The notes: generated by a model from the sequence alone, not told the origin. Positions 9,373 through 20,937 are shown, counted from the first letter of the stretch. The stretch: 64,000 bases of DNA from Rapana venosa (GCA_028751875.1 CM054138.1:38182336-38246335); one strand, 5' to 3'. Program-made: numbers and translations.

Positions 9373-9549
9373 GTTAAATCCTGTTCCGCATTTCGTACGA
9401 GTAGGCCATTGTGTGCCGGTGGGAACAGATGACAGAATTTACAAAACCGCAAACACACGGGGACTGGATGTAAAAAAGCGCATAAGTGCTTATTCTATAA
9501 TCCTCGATATAAAAGAATGAAAATAAAAATAAATAAATAAAATAAATAC
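9373..9549 (+). mobile_element. SINE-A copy 4 (3' half)
   Basis: It starts within the core (gttaaatcctgttccgc), carries ccattgtgtgccggtgggaa, and ends with the standard tail in AAAT repeats. CA repeats lie on both sides (9298-9372, 9549-9562). Confidence 0.85.
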
Positions 9550-9750
9550 ACACACACACACAGAGGGAGGGAGGGAGGGAGCGAGAGAACTCGAACTCGA
9601 ACTCGAATTTTTTAATGAGGGTATATGGATAAGCCAGTGGCTTCTTTACACCAGGTCCTCGTCAAGAGGAGAAAAAAAGACAATGAACAAATAAGAAAAC
9701 ATTCACATCAAATAAAAGATAGTATAGACTCTTAAATAACTAAAAAAAAA

Positions 9751-9865
9751 GGTGTCCCATAACCTATAAGGTCGTAGGGAGAGAGGCGTCAGAGACCTCA
9801 CTTCTCTAGGGCCAGCATATTGAGGGCGGCGCTCGACGCTGCTTAACTTGGCTGGGGGAAAGCGA
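9751..9865 (-). mobile_element. SINE-D copy 2 (internally deleted)
   Basis: It has the 3' part (cccataacctataaggtcg) and part of the 5S-like head (reverse complement contains agccaagttaagcagcgtcg), with about 160 bp missing between them. It inserted into the LINE-E1 3' UTR. Confidence 0.8.
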
Positions 9866-10159
9866 ACTAAATAAACGCATAATACTATTCAAACAAGCAT
9901 TTGCTACATATTGTCAAGCACATGTCTATTCTTATCATTTTAAAGCGTATCGACACTATTGACATATTACATACAGACACAAACCCATAGTCAGCTGAAC
10001 AGGAACCACTTCGCAACAATCATCAAATTTCCGAATCAATGGCCAAAAAAGAGAAAGAAAAGAAAAAACGGCCCAACCACAAACATCATCTCACAGATTC
10101 GCAAAGCCACAAACATACCACTCCAGCAAAAAGCTCCATCAAAAAACAGGAGCGTGTAA

Positions 10160-10640
10160 AGTGGGTGTGTGTGATGTTGGTGTGTGTGTGGTGTGTGTGT
10201 GTGTGAGAGAGAGGGGAGGAGAGAGAGAGGAGAGAGAGAGAGGGAGAGAGGAGAGAGAGAGGAGAGAGAGAGAGAGAAGATAGAAATCTTCAAAATCTAT
10301 CAAAATGCTCAGCACAGCCCCACTCACGCACAACACGCCACACGCCACACATACAAACTTTCGGCAGCACACACACCCACACACCACTTCAGATCAAACA
10401 ACACCCACACACCACACACCAACACCACAACACACTTTCTACATATATACCACACACCAAACCAGAACTATGACACACAACCAAATGAACACTTACACGA
10501 CACACACACCACACACACACACACACCACACACACACTAACCACACCACACACACACACACACTATACAGCATCCAACAGGAACACACTCGCGGGCACCA
10601 CACACACACACACAACACAACCCAACAGAATAACTGGATC
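10160..10640. repeat. Irregular TG, GA and CA repeats
   Basis: The order is (GT)n, (GA)n and then 330 bp of CA-rich sequence with scattered ACC and CAAC breaks. Peptides read from it (His/Thr-rich or Ser/Leu-rich) are repeat artefacts. Confidence 0.85.
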
Positions 10641-11477
10641 TTTCAACATTGACATCAATAGTTATACATAAAAGTTAACATCAATTTACGCCTTTAATTA
10701 ACAACTTGTCTAATAAAGATTCATCCACCACCAATAAAGAAGTCAATACAGTTCATGATCACGATTCTTGGCAAAACTTGAAAAGGATGGGATTCTCAAA
10801 TCTAAAGTAAACTTTGAGTGCACTTATAACAAAAGAAGAATATTATCTTACAAGATGGATACCACTTATTAAAGAAACAGCATGGAAAAAGGTTACGAAC
10901 GTATCACCTGAAAGAGATTTCTAACAGATCTGTATCAAACTGACAAGCAAGTGTCGGAGCCATTCTAAGAGCTTGTCAAATATCACATGAAAAAGTGAAT
11001 AGTTTGTATCATAAAAAAATTATAATTCTATTCGTAAACCAAATTCAGTAGACACAGTAAATGTATGGTGGTGAGAATATTTTAATCTCATATAATATTT
11101 GAATGTCAAATCAAAGCTTTTTTACCCAGTTTTCTGAAAACTCCCTTAGAAGCATATTCAATAATTTGATTTGGCATTGATATTGCAAAAGGTTCTGGAT
11201 ATCTTGGACATTTGTTATAGTTTCATAAACGTTAATCATTTTATGTTTGTTTGGTTGGTGGGTTTTTTAACTAATTTAAAAAAAATTAATTTTTCTTTTT
11301 TGTATTTTTGCTTTGTGCGATTTTCTTTTCATGATTAGACTACTTTTTCGCCCTCGCAAATTTCAGTAGGGCCTCACACACATCAATCATACAAACCCGT
11401 GTATATATATATTTTTTTTTCTCGTCTAATATCACTAGAGAGTGAACACAGACGTAAAATCGAGACAACAACAACAA

Positions 11478-11539
<62 letters not shown>

Positions 11540-11700
11540 ACATGCGCGCGTACATACACACACACACACAGAGCAATGCAAAACAAGAAAACCCGCAAAC
11601 ATTAACAAGACAATACATTTATAATCATATCAAATAATGTTATATTTGCATAAACATGATTTATAACATTTCAAATAGATATTTGTAGTACGCCTTTTTG

Positions 11701-12370
11701 AAAGATGTTAAGCAACTTTTGTTCTTGATATAGATAGGGATTTCATTTCATAGTCTGCTACCAGAGTAAACGAGGGATGTCATAAATAGATCAGTTCTTG
11801 GTCGCATGTCACGAATTCTTTTGGCTGAAAATCTTTGATAAAGGTATGCTGGGGGAAAGATTGCTCATAATTTTATACATTAGTATACCTTTATTATAAT
11901 GACATCTTATAACAAAAGAAAGAATATTGAGCTCTTTTGTAATGACATATTTTAAGGGAAGAAGATCTTAGAAGGATTAGCTTTAGTGAACGTCTGTATA
12001 TACTTTCTAAGGGTTTCAATGAATTCTTACTAGCCAAATCCAAGCATGTTGAAGCATAGTCTATGTCGGGGTTTAATGTATGCATGGAAAAATAATTTTC
12101 TGGTATGCATATCAAGGAAATGTTTAATTCTATTGAGCTGAAACACTTTTGGGGCTATTTTCTTGGACAGAGTGTAGACATGACTTGACCATGACAAGTA
12201 TTGTCAATGTCAAGTCCCAGCAATCTATGCAAATTTATTTCTTCTTGTACATTATTGCAAATATTTAAAATATTTAAGTTACTTGGGATAACTTTTATAT
12301 TTTGACGTTTCTGGCGTGTTGAACTGGCATAAATTTAGACTTGTTTGGATGTAGGGCCATGTGGTTATAA
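11701..12370 (-). pseudogene. LINE-E1 RT C-terminal region
   Basis: The minus strand encodes, in broken frames, the thumb/C-terminal region of a CR1/L2-like LINE. The clearest part is 12115-11894, with NPDIDYASTCLD and a YRRSLKLILLRSSSLKIC segment. LINE-E2 keeps the same residues intact (PDIDYASTCWDSANKN and RRSLKLILLRTSSLEIC), so both belong to one family. Confidence 0.8.
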
Positions 12371-13212
12371 TCAGTCCATGTTACAAGTTGAATTTATATC
12401 TTTTTGTAGATGTTCATATACTAATTTCACATCTTTATCTGTACTGTGCAAAGTTGTATCGTCAGCAAATAATTCACAACAAGAAGAAAGATACAAAGGA
12501 AGATCATTAATGTAGATTGTAAATAGGATAGGGCCTAGAACAGAACCCTGGGGAACACCATATCTTATGGGCATGAGTGAGGATACTAATGAGTCTTGGA
12601 AAACTGCTTGTCTTGTGTTTGTTAGGAAAAGGTTAGTAATTGAAGAGATTTAGCAGATAAGCCATAGATAGTAAGTTTCCTTAAAAGAAGATTGTGGTCA
12701 ATGGTGTCAAAGGCTTTGGCAAAGTCCACAAAGACTGTACCTGTTAAAAGGTCATTGTTTATATTTAAGTGCCACTGTTCTATTAAGTTGCTGAGAGCTG
12801 CATGACAAGAGTGATTTTCTCTAAAAATGCTTTGATTTGGGTGGAACAGGTTGTGTAATGTAAAGTGTGATAGAAGATTGTTCTTGAGATGTTTTTCCAG
12901 AGGTTTAGACAAGGTAGACAGAATAAATATAGGCCTGTAGTTAGGCGGGTCATTTGAATCCCCAGATTTAAAAAAAGGAATCACTTTAGCAATTTTAAAC
13001 ATTTGGGGATAAGAACATTTTTCAATACAGAGGTTGTAAATATATGTAAGATGTTCAGAATGGGGGCAGATATTCTTAAGATTTTACTGTCTAAATCATC
13101 CATGCCTCGGGAGTTGAACTGTTTCAATAAATACAAATATCTGTACACCTCGCTGACACTGATAACCTTTAAGTCAAATCTAGAATGTATATCTTTTAAA
13201 TCACAGTAGTTT
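12371..13212 (-). pseudogene. LINE-E1 reverse transcriptase core
   Basis: Two frames carry a near-complete RT palm. The first (about 13210-12622) has SRGMDDLDSKIL, then KVIPFFKSGD, NYRPIFILSTLSKPLEK and FVDFAKAFDTIDH with the first catalytic Asp. The second (12574-12371) has GVPQGSVLGPILF, YINDLPLYL and the catalytic FADD at 12469-12458. It starts abruptly at a (GATA)/(GA) microsatellite, so the element is 5'-truncated and lacks ORF1 and endonuclease. At least two frameshifts make it inactive. Confidence 0.85.
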
Positions 13213-13220
13213 TTAAGGGG

Positions 13221-13261
<41 letters not shown>

Positions 13262-13294
13262 TATAATTAGTAATATATATATATATATAATAAA

Positions 13295-13346
<52 letters not shown>

Positions 13347-13380
13347 AGAAAAGAGAGAGAGAGAGAGAGAGTTTCTCAAA
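13213..13380. repeat. (GATA)n, (AT)n and (GA)n block
   Basis: ATAG units (13222-13262), a short AT run and (GA)n (13297-13372) separate LINE-E1 from LINE-R2. Confidence 0.9.
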
Positions 13381-13439
13381 CTCAAAAATAAAAGCCATTA
13401 CGTTTCAAACACAAGTTTTGCTTGTATCAAGAATACAAA

Positions 13440-13902
13440 CCCACTCACTCACTCACTCAGTCCCATGTCCCAAAGGACGTAGGGGGACATAAGAGAAGAC
13501 GCAACAGAGATCTTTTTCCATGATTCACGATCCTGTGTGGCTAGTAGAAGGTGTTGCAGGGGTTGGGCGGTCCAGTCTTTGATGTTGTCAACCCATGATT
13601 TCTGTTGGCGGCCTCTTCTTCTCTTGCCTTCAACCGTTCCCTGCAAGATGGTTTTTGCTAAGGTGTTGTGTCTTTGTGGTGTGACCAAACCCCATCAGTT
13701 TTCTCCTCTTTATGGTGGAGATAGAGGTTTTGGTGGCCCACACGTTTTTCATTTCTTCTTTCGCATTAGTTGTTGGTCTTGTGTTCTTTGAATGATATTT
13801 TGAGGAGTCTTCTGGGCACTTGTTCTCGAATGCTTGGATTCTCCTCTCTAGCTCTGCTGACAGAGTCCCCTGATTCACAGCCATATAGGAGGAAGATATC
13901 AC
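13440..13902 (-). pseudogene. LINE-R2 C-terminal region and (GAGT)n tail
   Basis: The minus strand carries LSAELERRIQAFENKC, then TLAKTILQGTVEGKRRRGRQ and KSWVDNIKDWTAQPLQ, the hallmark C-terminus of this RTE-like family. It ends in a stop and a GAGT tail (13460-13441). It continues the RT at 13766-14629 after a frameshift. Confidence 0.85.
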
Positions 13903-14629
13903 GAGGGATTTGTAGAGGTGATATTTGTGCAGAAAGCTGATGTTGTTGCTTCTGATGATCCTCTTGAGTCTGGCTAGAGCAGATGTTGCTGTTGCAAATG
14001 CGAGCTTTCACTTCATTGTTTGATGTGCCATCTTTTGTTAGGACGGAGCCTAAGTATTTGAATTGGCTCACCTCTTCCAGTATTTCTCCATTCATCTTTA
14101 TTTCCGTGCTGTCATTACTAGCGCTATTGACCATGATCTTTGATTTCTCTGTACTGACCTCCATGCCGTATGCGCTCGCTCGATCTGATAGACTATCTGT
14201 GAGGTTATGCAGTTCTTGTTTGCTGCCGCCCATGAGGTCAATGTCATCTGCAAATCTGAGGTTGCAAAGGGGTCTTCCACCAATGGAGATGCAAGTGTGG
14301 TGGTTTTGCAGTGTCTCTGTCATGATGTTTTTGAGGAAGAGGTTGAAAAGTACAGGTGAGAGAAGGCAGCCCTGACGAACCCCAACCGTAGTCTTGAAGA
14401 ACTCGCCCATGTGATTGTTCATGAAAACTGCACTTCTTGCGTTCTCGTACAGTGCCTTGATGACTTCAATGAGGCAGCTGTTAATGTTGAAGTGCCTGAG
14501 TACTTGCCAGAGGCCGTCATGCCATACCCTGTCAAAGGCCTTTTTGAAGTCTATGAAATTGTGATACAAGTCTTTTTGGTGTTGGAGATGTTTCTCTATC
14601 AGAATTCTCAGATTGAAAATTTGTTCCAT
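13766..14629 (-). pseudogene. LINE-R2 reverse transcriptase, 287-codon open block
   Basis: This is the longest intact RT block of the window. Residues 25-35 (FIDFKKAFDRV) carry the first catalytic Asp. Residues 85-97 read RQGCLLSPVLFNL. FADD, the catalytic pair, is at residues 126-129 (14254-14243), followed by IDLMGGSKQELHNL and a FKYLGSVLTKDG thumb motif. The product would copy element RNA at the nicked target. The Met at 14629 is internal to the domain, so this is not a true start; frameshifts lie on both sides. Confidence 0.9.
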
Positions 14630-15466
14630 TGTGCTGCGTTTTGGTCTAAAGCCGGCTTGTTCTTCTGCCAGGAGTTTTTCCCGCTTGGTTTTTCAGTCTG
14701 TTGAGGACTACCTGCAGCATGATCTTGCCAGGATAGCTTATGAGATTGATGGTTCTGTAGTTCTGGCATTGCTTGAGGTTTCCTTTCTTTGGTAGGGGTA
14801 TTACAAGAGACTGTGTCCATTCTTTTGGCCATTCTTTGGTGTCGTGAATCTTCTGAAAGTTCTGTGAATCGCCTTGCTGTTTCATTCCCTCCATTTTTTT
14901 ATGAATTCAGCTGGGATGTTATCGATTCCAGGGGACTTTCCCTTCTTCAATTGTTTAATAGCTGTGTCTACTTCACACCTTAGTATTGGTGGGTCTTTAT
15001 CTTGGTGTTCAGGGGTGTTTTCAGAAACTATGTTGGTATCTGGGCGTAGTGGGTAGTTATACAATCCCTCACAGTATTCCGTCCAGCGTTGGAGGATGGC
15101 AATGTTTTCCGTTAAAAGATTTCCTTCTTTGTCTTCAATAAAAGAGGCTTTAGGCTGTGTGGTTTTCGTTAGTGATTTCAGTGTCGTAAGCTGTTTTGCT
15201 GTTTCCCTTCGCCATTCCAACTTCGATGCTGTGACATTGTTCTTCTATCCACGCTTCTTTGGCTTCTCTCATCTTTTTCCTCACTTCTCTGTGGCTATTC
15301 CTGTATTTGTTGTTGGCTTCTTGACTTGTGAACTTTTGTTTCTTAAGCTCTCTTCTTTTGTCGCAAAGGTCAAGAACCTCATTTGTCACCCAGGGTTGTT
15401 TCTTTGCTCTGCTTCTTCCTAATGTTTCTTCTGGTGCTGTCATTAGCACTTCTTTGATGTTGTTGG
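14630..15466 (-). pseudogene. LINE-R2 endonuclease-RT linker and RT N-terminus
   Basis: Three overlapping frames carry a basic linker (KKMREAKEAWIEEQCH, about 15545-15150), then KKGKSPGIDNIPAEFIK (about 14950-14900) and LKQCQNYRTINLISYPGKIML (about 14780-14720, RT motif 1). The order and spacing match a single ORF2 broken by about three frameshifts. Confidence 0.85.
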
Positions 15467-16573
15467 CTAGTGTGTCCACATCATTGTCGATGGCTGTGAG
15501 TGCGGCGAACTTTCCTTCAATGTTGGCTTGGAAGATCTCAACCACTGTTGGGTCTTTTTGAGTTTTTCCAGATCAAATCTTATGCGTGGGTTTTTTGGCT
15601 GTTGTTTTCCTTTCAGTTTCAGCTTGATGGTGGTAAGTACAAGGTCGTGGTCACTGCCAATGTCAGCTCCTGGGAATGTTCTTGTGTTTGCCTTGTTTAT
15701 GCTGGATTTGAATCTTTTGGGTGACAGAATGTAGTCAATTTGATTGTGAATCAGACCATTTGGTGAGTGCCAAGTTGATGTTCTAGATGGCTTGTGAGGG
15801 TGGAGTGTGTTAGCCAGAGTTAATTTGTGCTTCTGTGCGAATTCCAGCAGCCGCTGTCTTCTTTCATTTGTTTCTCCTAGTCCAAAGCGTCCTGTGGTTC
15901 CAGCCCAGGTGTCATAGGCATCAGGTCCCACCTTAGAATTCCAGTCGCCTTCCACAATAAGAATGTCTTTTTTGGGCGTTTTGGAGATGACGTTTTCAAG
16001 TTATTCATAGCATTCTTCTATCTGGTCATCATCGTAGTCAGATGTTGGAGCATACACTTGGATGATGGTTAGATTCTGGGGTTTTGCAGAAACTCTGATT
16101 GAGATGAGTCTGCTGGATACTGGTGTGCAGCTGACGATGCTTGACACAATCTCTTTCCTGACAATGAAGCCTACTCCGTGTTGATGTAGTTTCTCTTCTC
16201 CACTGTACCATATCTTGTGGCCGTCTTGCGTGGTTGTTTCTCCGAAGCCAGTCCATCTGACTTCCGCAAGCCCTAGGATGTCCCCATTTATATCTTTTTA
16301 GTTCATGTGTGAGTTCCTGTACACTTCCTGTTTGGTATAGAGTCCTCACATTCCATGTTCGATGGTTACTCCTTTTTTTGGAAGCTTTAGAGTTGGTTCT
16401 GCTCCAGTAGCGCACTTGTCACTCCCACCCTGGAGGCTTGCAGTGGGTAGCGCGGTCGTTGTTGATCCGGGCCTCGACCGATCCAGCATGTTTTTCTGTT
16501 TTGTTTTTCTCATCATGTCCTTGCAGTGGGCTTGAGGAAGCTTGGTGGCGCCCATCTCCTCTCCAAGACTCCT
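15467..16573 (-). pseudogene. LINE-R2 5' end and APE-type endonuclease
   Basis: From about 16573 the minus strand shares its 5' leader with LINE-R3 (GEEMGATK, then DRSRPG and GGSDKCATG). The endonuclease starts with TWNVRTLYQTG, followed by frames with VRKEI and VYAPTSDY-like motifs. A 162-codon open block (15955-15467) holds GDWNSKVG near residue 3, QIDYILSPKRF and the catalytic SDH at residues 101-103. The N, D and SDH residues expected for the nuclease are visible, but several frameshifts break the chain. Confidence 0.85.
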
Positions 16574-16574
16574 A

Positions 16575-16637
16575 CTCCCACACCCACACCCAAACACCAC
16601 AAACACAACCCCACACCCCACCCCACCACACAACACA

Positions 16638-16682
<45 letters not shown>
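16575..16682. repeat. (CA)n with CCCA variants
   Basis: The CA-rich microsatellite lies between the 5' end of LINE-R2 and the start of LINE-F3. Confidence 0.9.
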
Positions 16683-16683
<1 letters not shown>

Positions 16684-16699
16684 ACCCACATATAAACTC

Positions 16700-17190
16700 A
16701 CATGCACATGCAGTGAAGAACAAGATCAGTACCCTATTACAAATGTCTCCACAAGAATGCACCTTCCTATCTCTGTGACTGTTTTCACCTGCACACTCCT
16801 TGTTCCCTCCGTTCTCCTGTTTACAAACACCCAGATTCAAACAATTCAATTTCAGCCGTTGTTCTTCCTTTATTTCTGGTCCATCTATCTGGAATGATCT
16901 CCCTCTCTCCCTTTGCCAATTTTCTTCATTTGACACCTTCAAATCCATCCTAAAGACACACTTATTACCTACCTAGGATCTTTTTCCATTATCACACTTC
17001 ACATTTGTCCCTGCCTTCGAGCAACCTCCGTCACCTTGCCTTAGTGCGTTACTCTGTGTGTGTGTGTGGGGGGGGGGGGGGGTAAATTTAAAATCTGTTA
17101 ATTTTATTTGTATGCGCGTGAATGATATGAATGCAAGCGCTTTGATTTTTTGCTTTGCAAGATTCAGCCTGTAAAAAAATTATAAATTGT
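16700..17190 (+). mobile_element. LINE-F3: C-terminus and 3' tail
   Basis: The plus strand encodes VTVFTCTLLVPSVLL and then, in other frames, SGPSIWNDLPLSL and FDTFKSILKTHLL, the standard C-terminal end of this CR1/L2-like family, with a stop near 16975. The 3' UTR contains TG/G runs (17054-17082) and ends in gaatgcaagcgctttgattt and the A-rich terminus. It is 5'-truncated. Confidence 0.75.
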
Positions 17191-17199
17191 ATTGTCCTT

Positions 17200-18200
17200 A
17201 GTATTATTGTCTAAAAGAGATATTCGGCTCCTCTACTATAAACTCATCTGATGCCCACTTTTTCCACTCTCCCAAAATGTGTTTAAATATTCTTGCAGTA
17301 AATGTCTTTTTCTTCTATTGGTAATGTGTGCCTCAAACTTTTGTGTTTTTTCCCCCCTATATGTTAGATTGCGGCACTATAGATGCACCTAAGGAAGTTC
17401 TACTGATCTTTTGCGTTCAATTCTTAGTCTTTTGTCATGGCCAGGGTTTCTACAAGTCGCTCAAATGAACTTCTGTTTTTTGTCAGCATAAGGTATTGAC
17501 ATTCTTTGACTAATTTTTCTTTTTGGAGTAGTGAATTTTTAGGCTTCTTTTTAACCTTAGATGCAATCAGTGAGTGGTCAGTGTGACAGTCAGCACTGCG
17601 GTGTGCTCTGGTGTTGCAGATACTGTACTGTTCAGGGAATTTCGCCTGTCAATGATCAGATTTAGTTGGTGCCAATGCTTAGACCTGGGATGTCTCTGGG
17701 ATGTTTTGAGACGTGACATTTCGTTGGAACACAGAGCTTGTGACGTGGCAGCTGCAAAGTTCTAGAAGTCTCTGGCCATTTCCATTCATTTTCCCCATAC
17801 CATGATGTCTTAGAATGCCTGGCCAAGACTCTCAATCTCTACGCACCCATGCATTGAAGTTATCCAGGAGGTTGACTTGCTCTGGTGGGTGATAGTTTCC
17901 TCTTGATGATGGGGCCTTGTGACTCTTAAAATAGGTCTTTGATTTCAGTTGAGGCTATCAGGGTGAGTGCATTGGTGTATACAAAGTTGACGACACCTTT
18001 GTTGAAAGGCGATAGGTGGGGGATTCTCTCCATAACAGCTATTGTAGGCTCTATCAAGTGCTGCAGAATATTCTTTACTGCAAATCACCCCATGTTCTCT
18101 GGCTTCATCAGAACTCTCCTTCAAGGAGCCACTGTTGAGAAGACGCGCCTCCTGCAATGTTTGCAGCTTTAATCCAATCCAGAAGCCATATCTGAGCTGT
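17200..18200 (-). pseudogene. LINE-K endonuclease relic
   Basis: Fragments on the minus strand recall an APE endonuclease. They are a STEIKDLF segment and LLDNFNAWV (a decayed LGDFNARVG), then RHPRSKHWHQLNLII, and further on VLTVTLTTH where SDH is expected. Stops and frameshifts are frequent. HPRSKHWHQLDYI-like motifs are characteristic of a widespread animal LINE group. No RT part is adjacent. Confidence 0.6.
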
Positions 18201-18999
18201 CATCTCGTAAGATTTTAAAATCTCATATTGAAGCTGTACAACTATAATAATACAGATTTAGGGTTTAAAACCAATCCTCTTGTCATTCCTTGTATCAATG
18301 CCCTGGCCAACCATAAGGGTCAACCAAGGAAGGCAAAATAAAACCAAAGCCAGATTTCTCAGATTGTTTAAATAGAAAATGCCATCAAGTACTGCTAACT
18401 TTCATGTGCCTTCTGTAACTTGAAGGTCTTCTGTCAATCCTGCACACATATTGCGTACGTTTCAGCTTGCAGTTCCAATTCGAAGAGCTAAAGTATTCTG
18501 TCGAGCAATGTGATGTAGTCTCCTAACAGCCACTGGAGCAGGCAGGGAAATTGACTAGTGAAATACTATAATCTTTCCCATCATCAAAGACACCCACCGC
18601 ACCCAACTGTATGCTGATAACACCTGTAACTGCTTGTCTTCCATGTTGTGCTCTCACCAGATGGTGAGACCAGATGAAGTGACCTCTCCATGTCTACTTG
18701 TGCCCAGACAACAAGACCCCATATTCAGCCTAAACGATAAAATCCAGTACAGTTGGCACTAGTTTGGTAGCAGGAGTTGCCAGAAGTCGTCTATCACTTG
18801 TGTGAATAGACAAACTGAAGAACACACTCCGAATTTTCTCTCTGGATATACTTCCATAGTTCTTTGCATGACTGGATATGGTTGCAAGAAAGTGGAGGTT
18901 TTAAATCAGGGGTTTCCTTCCCTTAGACGAACTGCCTCCCAAGGCTAATGACATCTATTTACTCTTCAGCAACTGGTTTTAAGGCGCCAGTGACCCGCC
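18201..18999. other. Unassigned sequence
   Basis: I see no coding frame of substance, no tRNA-like head and no tandem repeat. It may be further decayed LINE sequence. Confidence 0.5.
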
Positions 19000-19166
<167 letters not shown>

Positions 19167-19452
19167 AAACGAGTGCGCCTGGTCTCTTTTATGATGAAAG
19201 CTCTACAAACGGATATATACATATCATATACATAACGAACAAAAAGACAAATGCATATGGGCAGCCACACACACGCTTTCACCCTAACCCATTCTCCTCA
19301 CTGGCTACCATTCATCATTTGCAAGCCTCGCACATGTAATATCTCACCCTCCCACATTACAACACGTGTATGCAAGCACCTATGCATGTATGTGCCCACA
19401 CACACAACCATGCACACAAGTGCGCGCATGCACACATGCTCGCGAGCACGCA

Positions 19453-19499
<47 letters not shown>

Positions 19500-19503
19500 A
19501 CCA

Positions 19504-19536
<33 letters not shown>

Positions 19537-19540
19537 CAAA
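19167..19540. repeat. Spacer with (CA)n
   Basis: Unique sequence (19167-19450) is followed by (CA)n with CCAC breaks (19452-19531). It could include the 3' UTR of the LINE relic to the right. No gene is visible. Confidence 0.6.
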
Positions 19541-19788
19541 CATACACAGAATTACTTTACGTAACGTTACGTTACATTTGAAAGATGTGTTTTAAGATTG
19601 GATTTAAAACCAAGAGAGTATGGGAGAGAGTTCCAGATTCAAAGGGATCGCTCGCCATACGGTTTTGTTTGGAAGGTTGGGGTACAAACAAACGGTATCA
19701 GCAGAGGTGTAAAGATTACAAGATTTAAGTAGCAACAGAATTATTAAAATATCTAAAGCACTGTGTGGCAAGTTTGTGTTGAATTCCT
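19541..19788 (-). pseudogene. LINE C-terminal relic (F-like)
   Basis: The minus strand reads, over a few frames, LYPNLPNKTVW, then LNLELSPILSWF and a K-S-N-L-K-T-H-type ending. This resembles the short terminal module of LINE-F (IWN-LP-FK-LKTHL). It is bounded on the right by the trinucleotide array. Confidence 0.5.
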
Positions 19789-19820
19789 GGTAGTAGTAGT
19801 AGTAGTACTACTACTACTAC

Positions 19821-19859
<39 letters not shown>

Positions 19860-19862
19860 AAG

Positions 19863-19927
<65 letters not shown>

Positions 19928-19932
19928 TTTGC

Positions 19933-19966
<34 letters not shown>

Positions 19967-19973
19967 GCTGCTG

Positions 19974-20035
<62 letters not shown>
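19789..20035. repeat. Self-complementary TAG/CTA/CTG array
   Basis: Blocks run (TAG)n, (TAC)n, (TAG)n, (TAC)n, (TGC)n, (TAC)n. The TAG and CTA blocks are reverse complements of each other, so the DNA or its RNA can fold into long hairpins. It abuts the end of a LINE-F tail (20036-20095). Confidence 0.95.
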
Positions 20036-20095
20036 ATGTATGGAATTTATATAGCGCTGAATCTTGTAAAGCAATAAATCAAAGCGCTCAGATTT
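20036..20095 (-). mobile_element. LINE-F terminal stub
   Basis: The reverse complement reads gagcgctttgatttattgc and then gcgctatataaattccat, the LINE-F end. The tail continues as the trinucleotide array to the left. Confidence 0.75.
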
Positions 20096-20280
20096 TTTTT
20101 CGAGGATAATGGAATAAGCACTCAAGTGCTTTTTTACATCCAGTCCCCGTGTGTATGCGGTTTTGTACATTTTTTCATCTGTTCCCACCGGCACACAATG
20201 GCCTACTCTTTCGAAAAGCGGAACAGGATTTAACGTGTGCGCAAGATGTTCTGCATGGTTCGCACACGGGGCCTCATCCG
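20096..20280 (-). mobile_element. SINE-A copy 5 (3' half)
   Basis: It has the 3' end (gaggataatggaataagc) through ccaccggcacacaatggcc to the core, and stops at catccgaaagac, where a CTA array begins. The head is missing. Confidence 0.85.
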
Positions 20281-20284
20281 AAAG

Positions 20285-20358
<74 letters not shown>

Positions 20359-20390
20359 GAGGAGGAGCAGCAGCAGCAGCAGCAGCTACC
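20281..20390. repeat. (CTA)n-(GTA)n palindromic array with GGA/GCA end
   Basis: About 12 CTA triplets are followed by about 13 GTA triplets and then GGA and GCA units. The two main blocks are exact reverse complements. Confidence 0.95.
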
Positions 20391-20854
20391 AGTAGTTTCA
20401 ATATTGTTGTTATGAACAGGTCATCGCCAATCTATTATCGTTTTTGTTGTCCTTTGTTATGAATGTTATTTCAGTACCACAAAAACATACAGAGCTTACA
20501 GAATGCAGAAGCCACACGCTTGACAGCACTTCCACAAAAGATGGAAAGACGACCAATCGGAAGACCTTTCCCAACAAAGAAGGAAACAATCGGGGATAAG
20601 CTGAGCATCAAACGGATTCTAAGTGGTCTTAAGTCTGATGTCCGTGTCTGGTACCACTTCTTTGCCCGTCTTGTTTGTCAGTCTGTCTGTCAGGCTGCCT
20701 GTCTGGTGCTGGATTATTTCTGTGTCTGCCAGTCTGTCTTATAGACATAGCACAAAAATAGTATGCAGTACTATTTCTGAATTTTCTATAATTGTGGAAT
20801 GTGTCATACTGGTTATAACTATTGCCATAACTTTTCTTTCTCCTTCTCATTCTC

Positions 20855-20903
<49 letters not shown>

Positions 20904-20937
20904 GACATCATCAATAAAATTTCTTTAGTACTGAGGG
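20391..20937. other. Unassigned sequence with (ATC)n
   Basis: A 90-codon frame (20463-20744) starting at an ATG has no recognisable domain, and its second half is CTGT-repeat derived. (CATCAT)n lies at 20862-20902. Nothing else is recognised. Confidence 0.5.

Larger units (their letters stand above)
9589..11700 (-). mobile_element. LINE-E1 3' UTR and (GAGTTC)n terminus
   Basis: The element end reads, on the minus strand, taccctcattaaaaaattcg followed by three GAGTTC-type hexamers (9608-9589) and a TC/CCCT run. The same terminus closes LINE-E2 at 26170-26223. Between the terminus and the coding region lie SINE-D2, CA/GA expansions and A/T-rich sequence (10640-11460) with no intact frame. A pure (CA)n of about 58 bp sits at 11478-11535. 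Confidence 0.75.

Noticed and set aside
13983..15734. Plus-strand frames of 60-130 codons across LINE-R2
   Set aside because: They are complementary shadows of the minus-strand RT and endonuclease.
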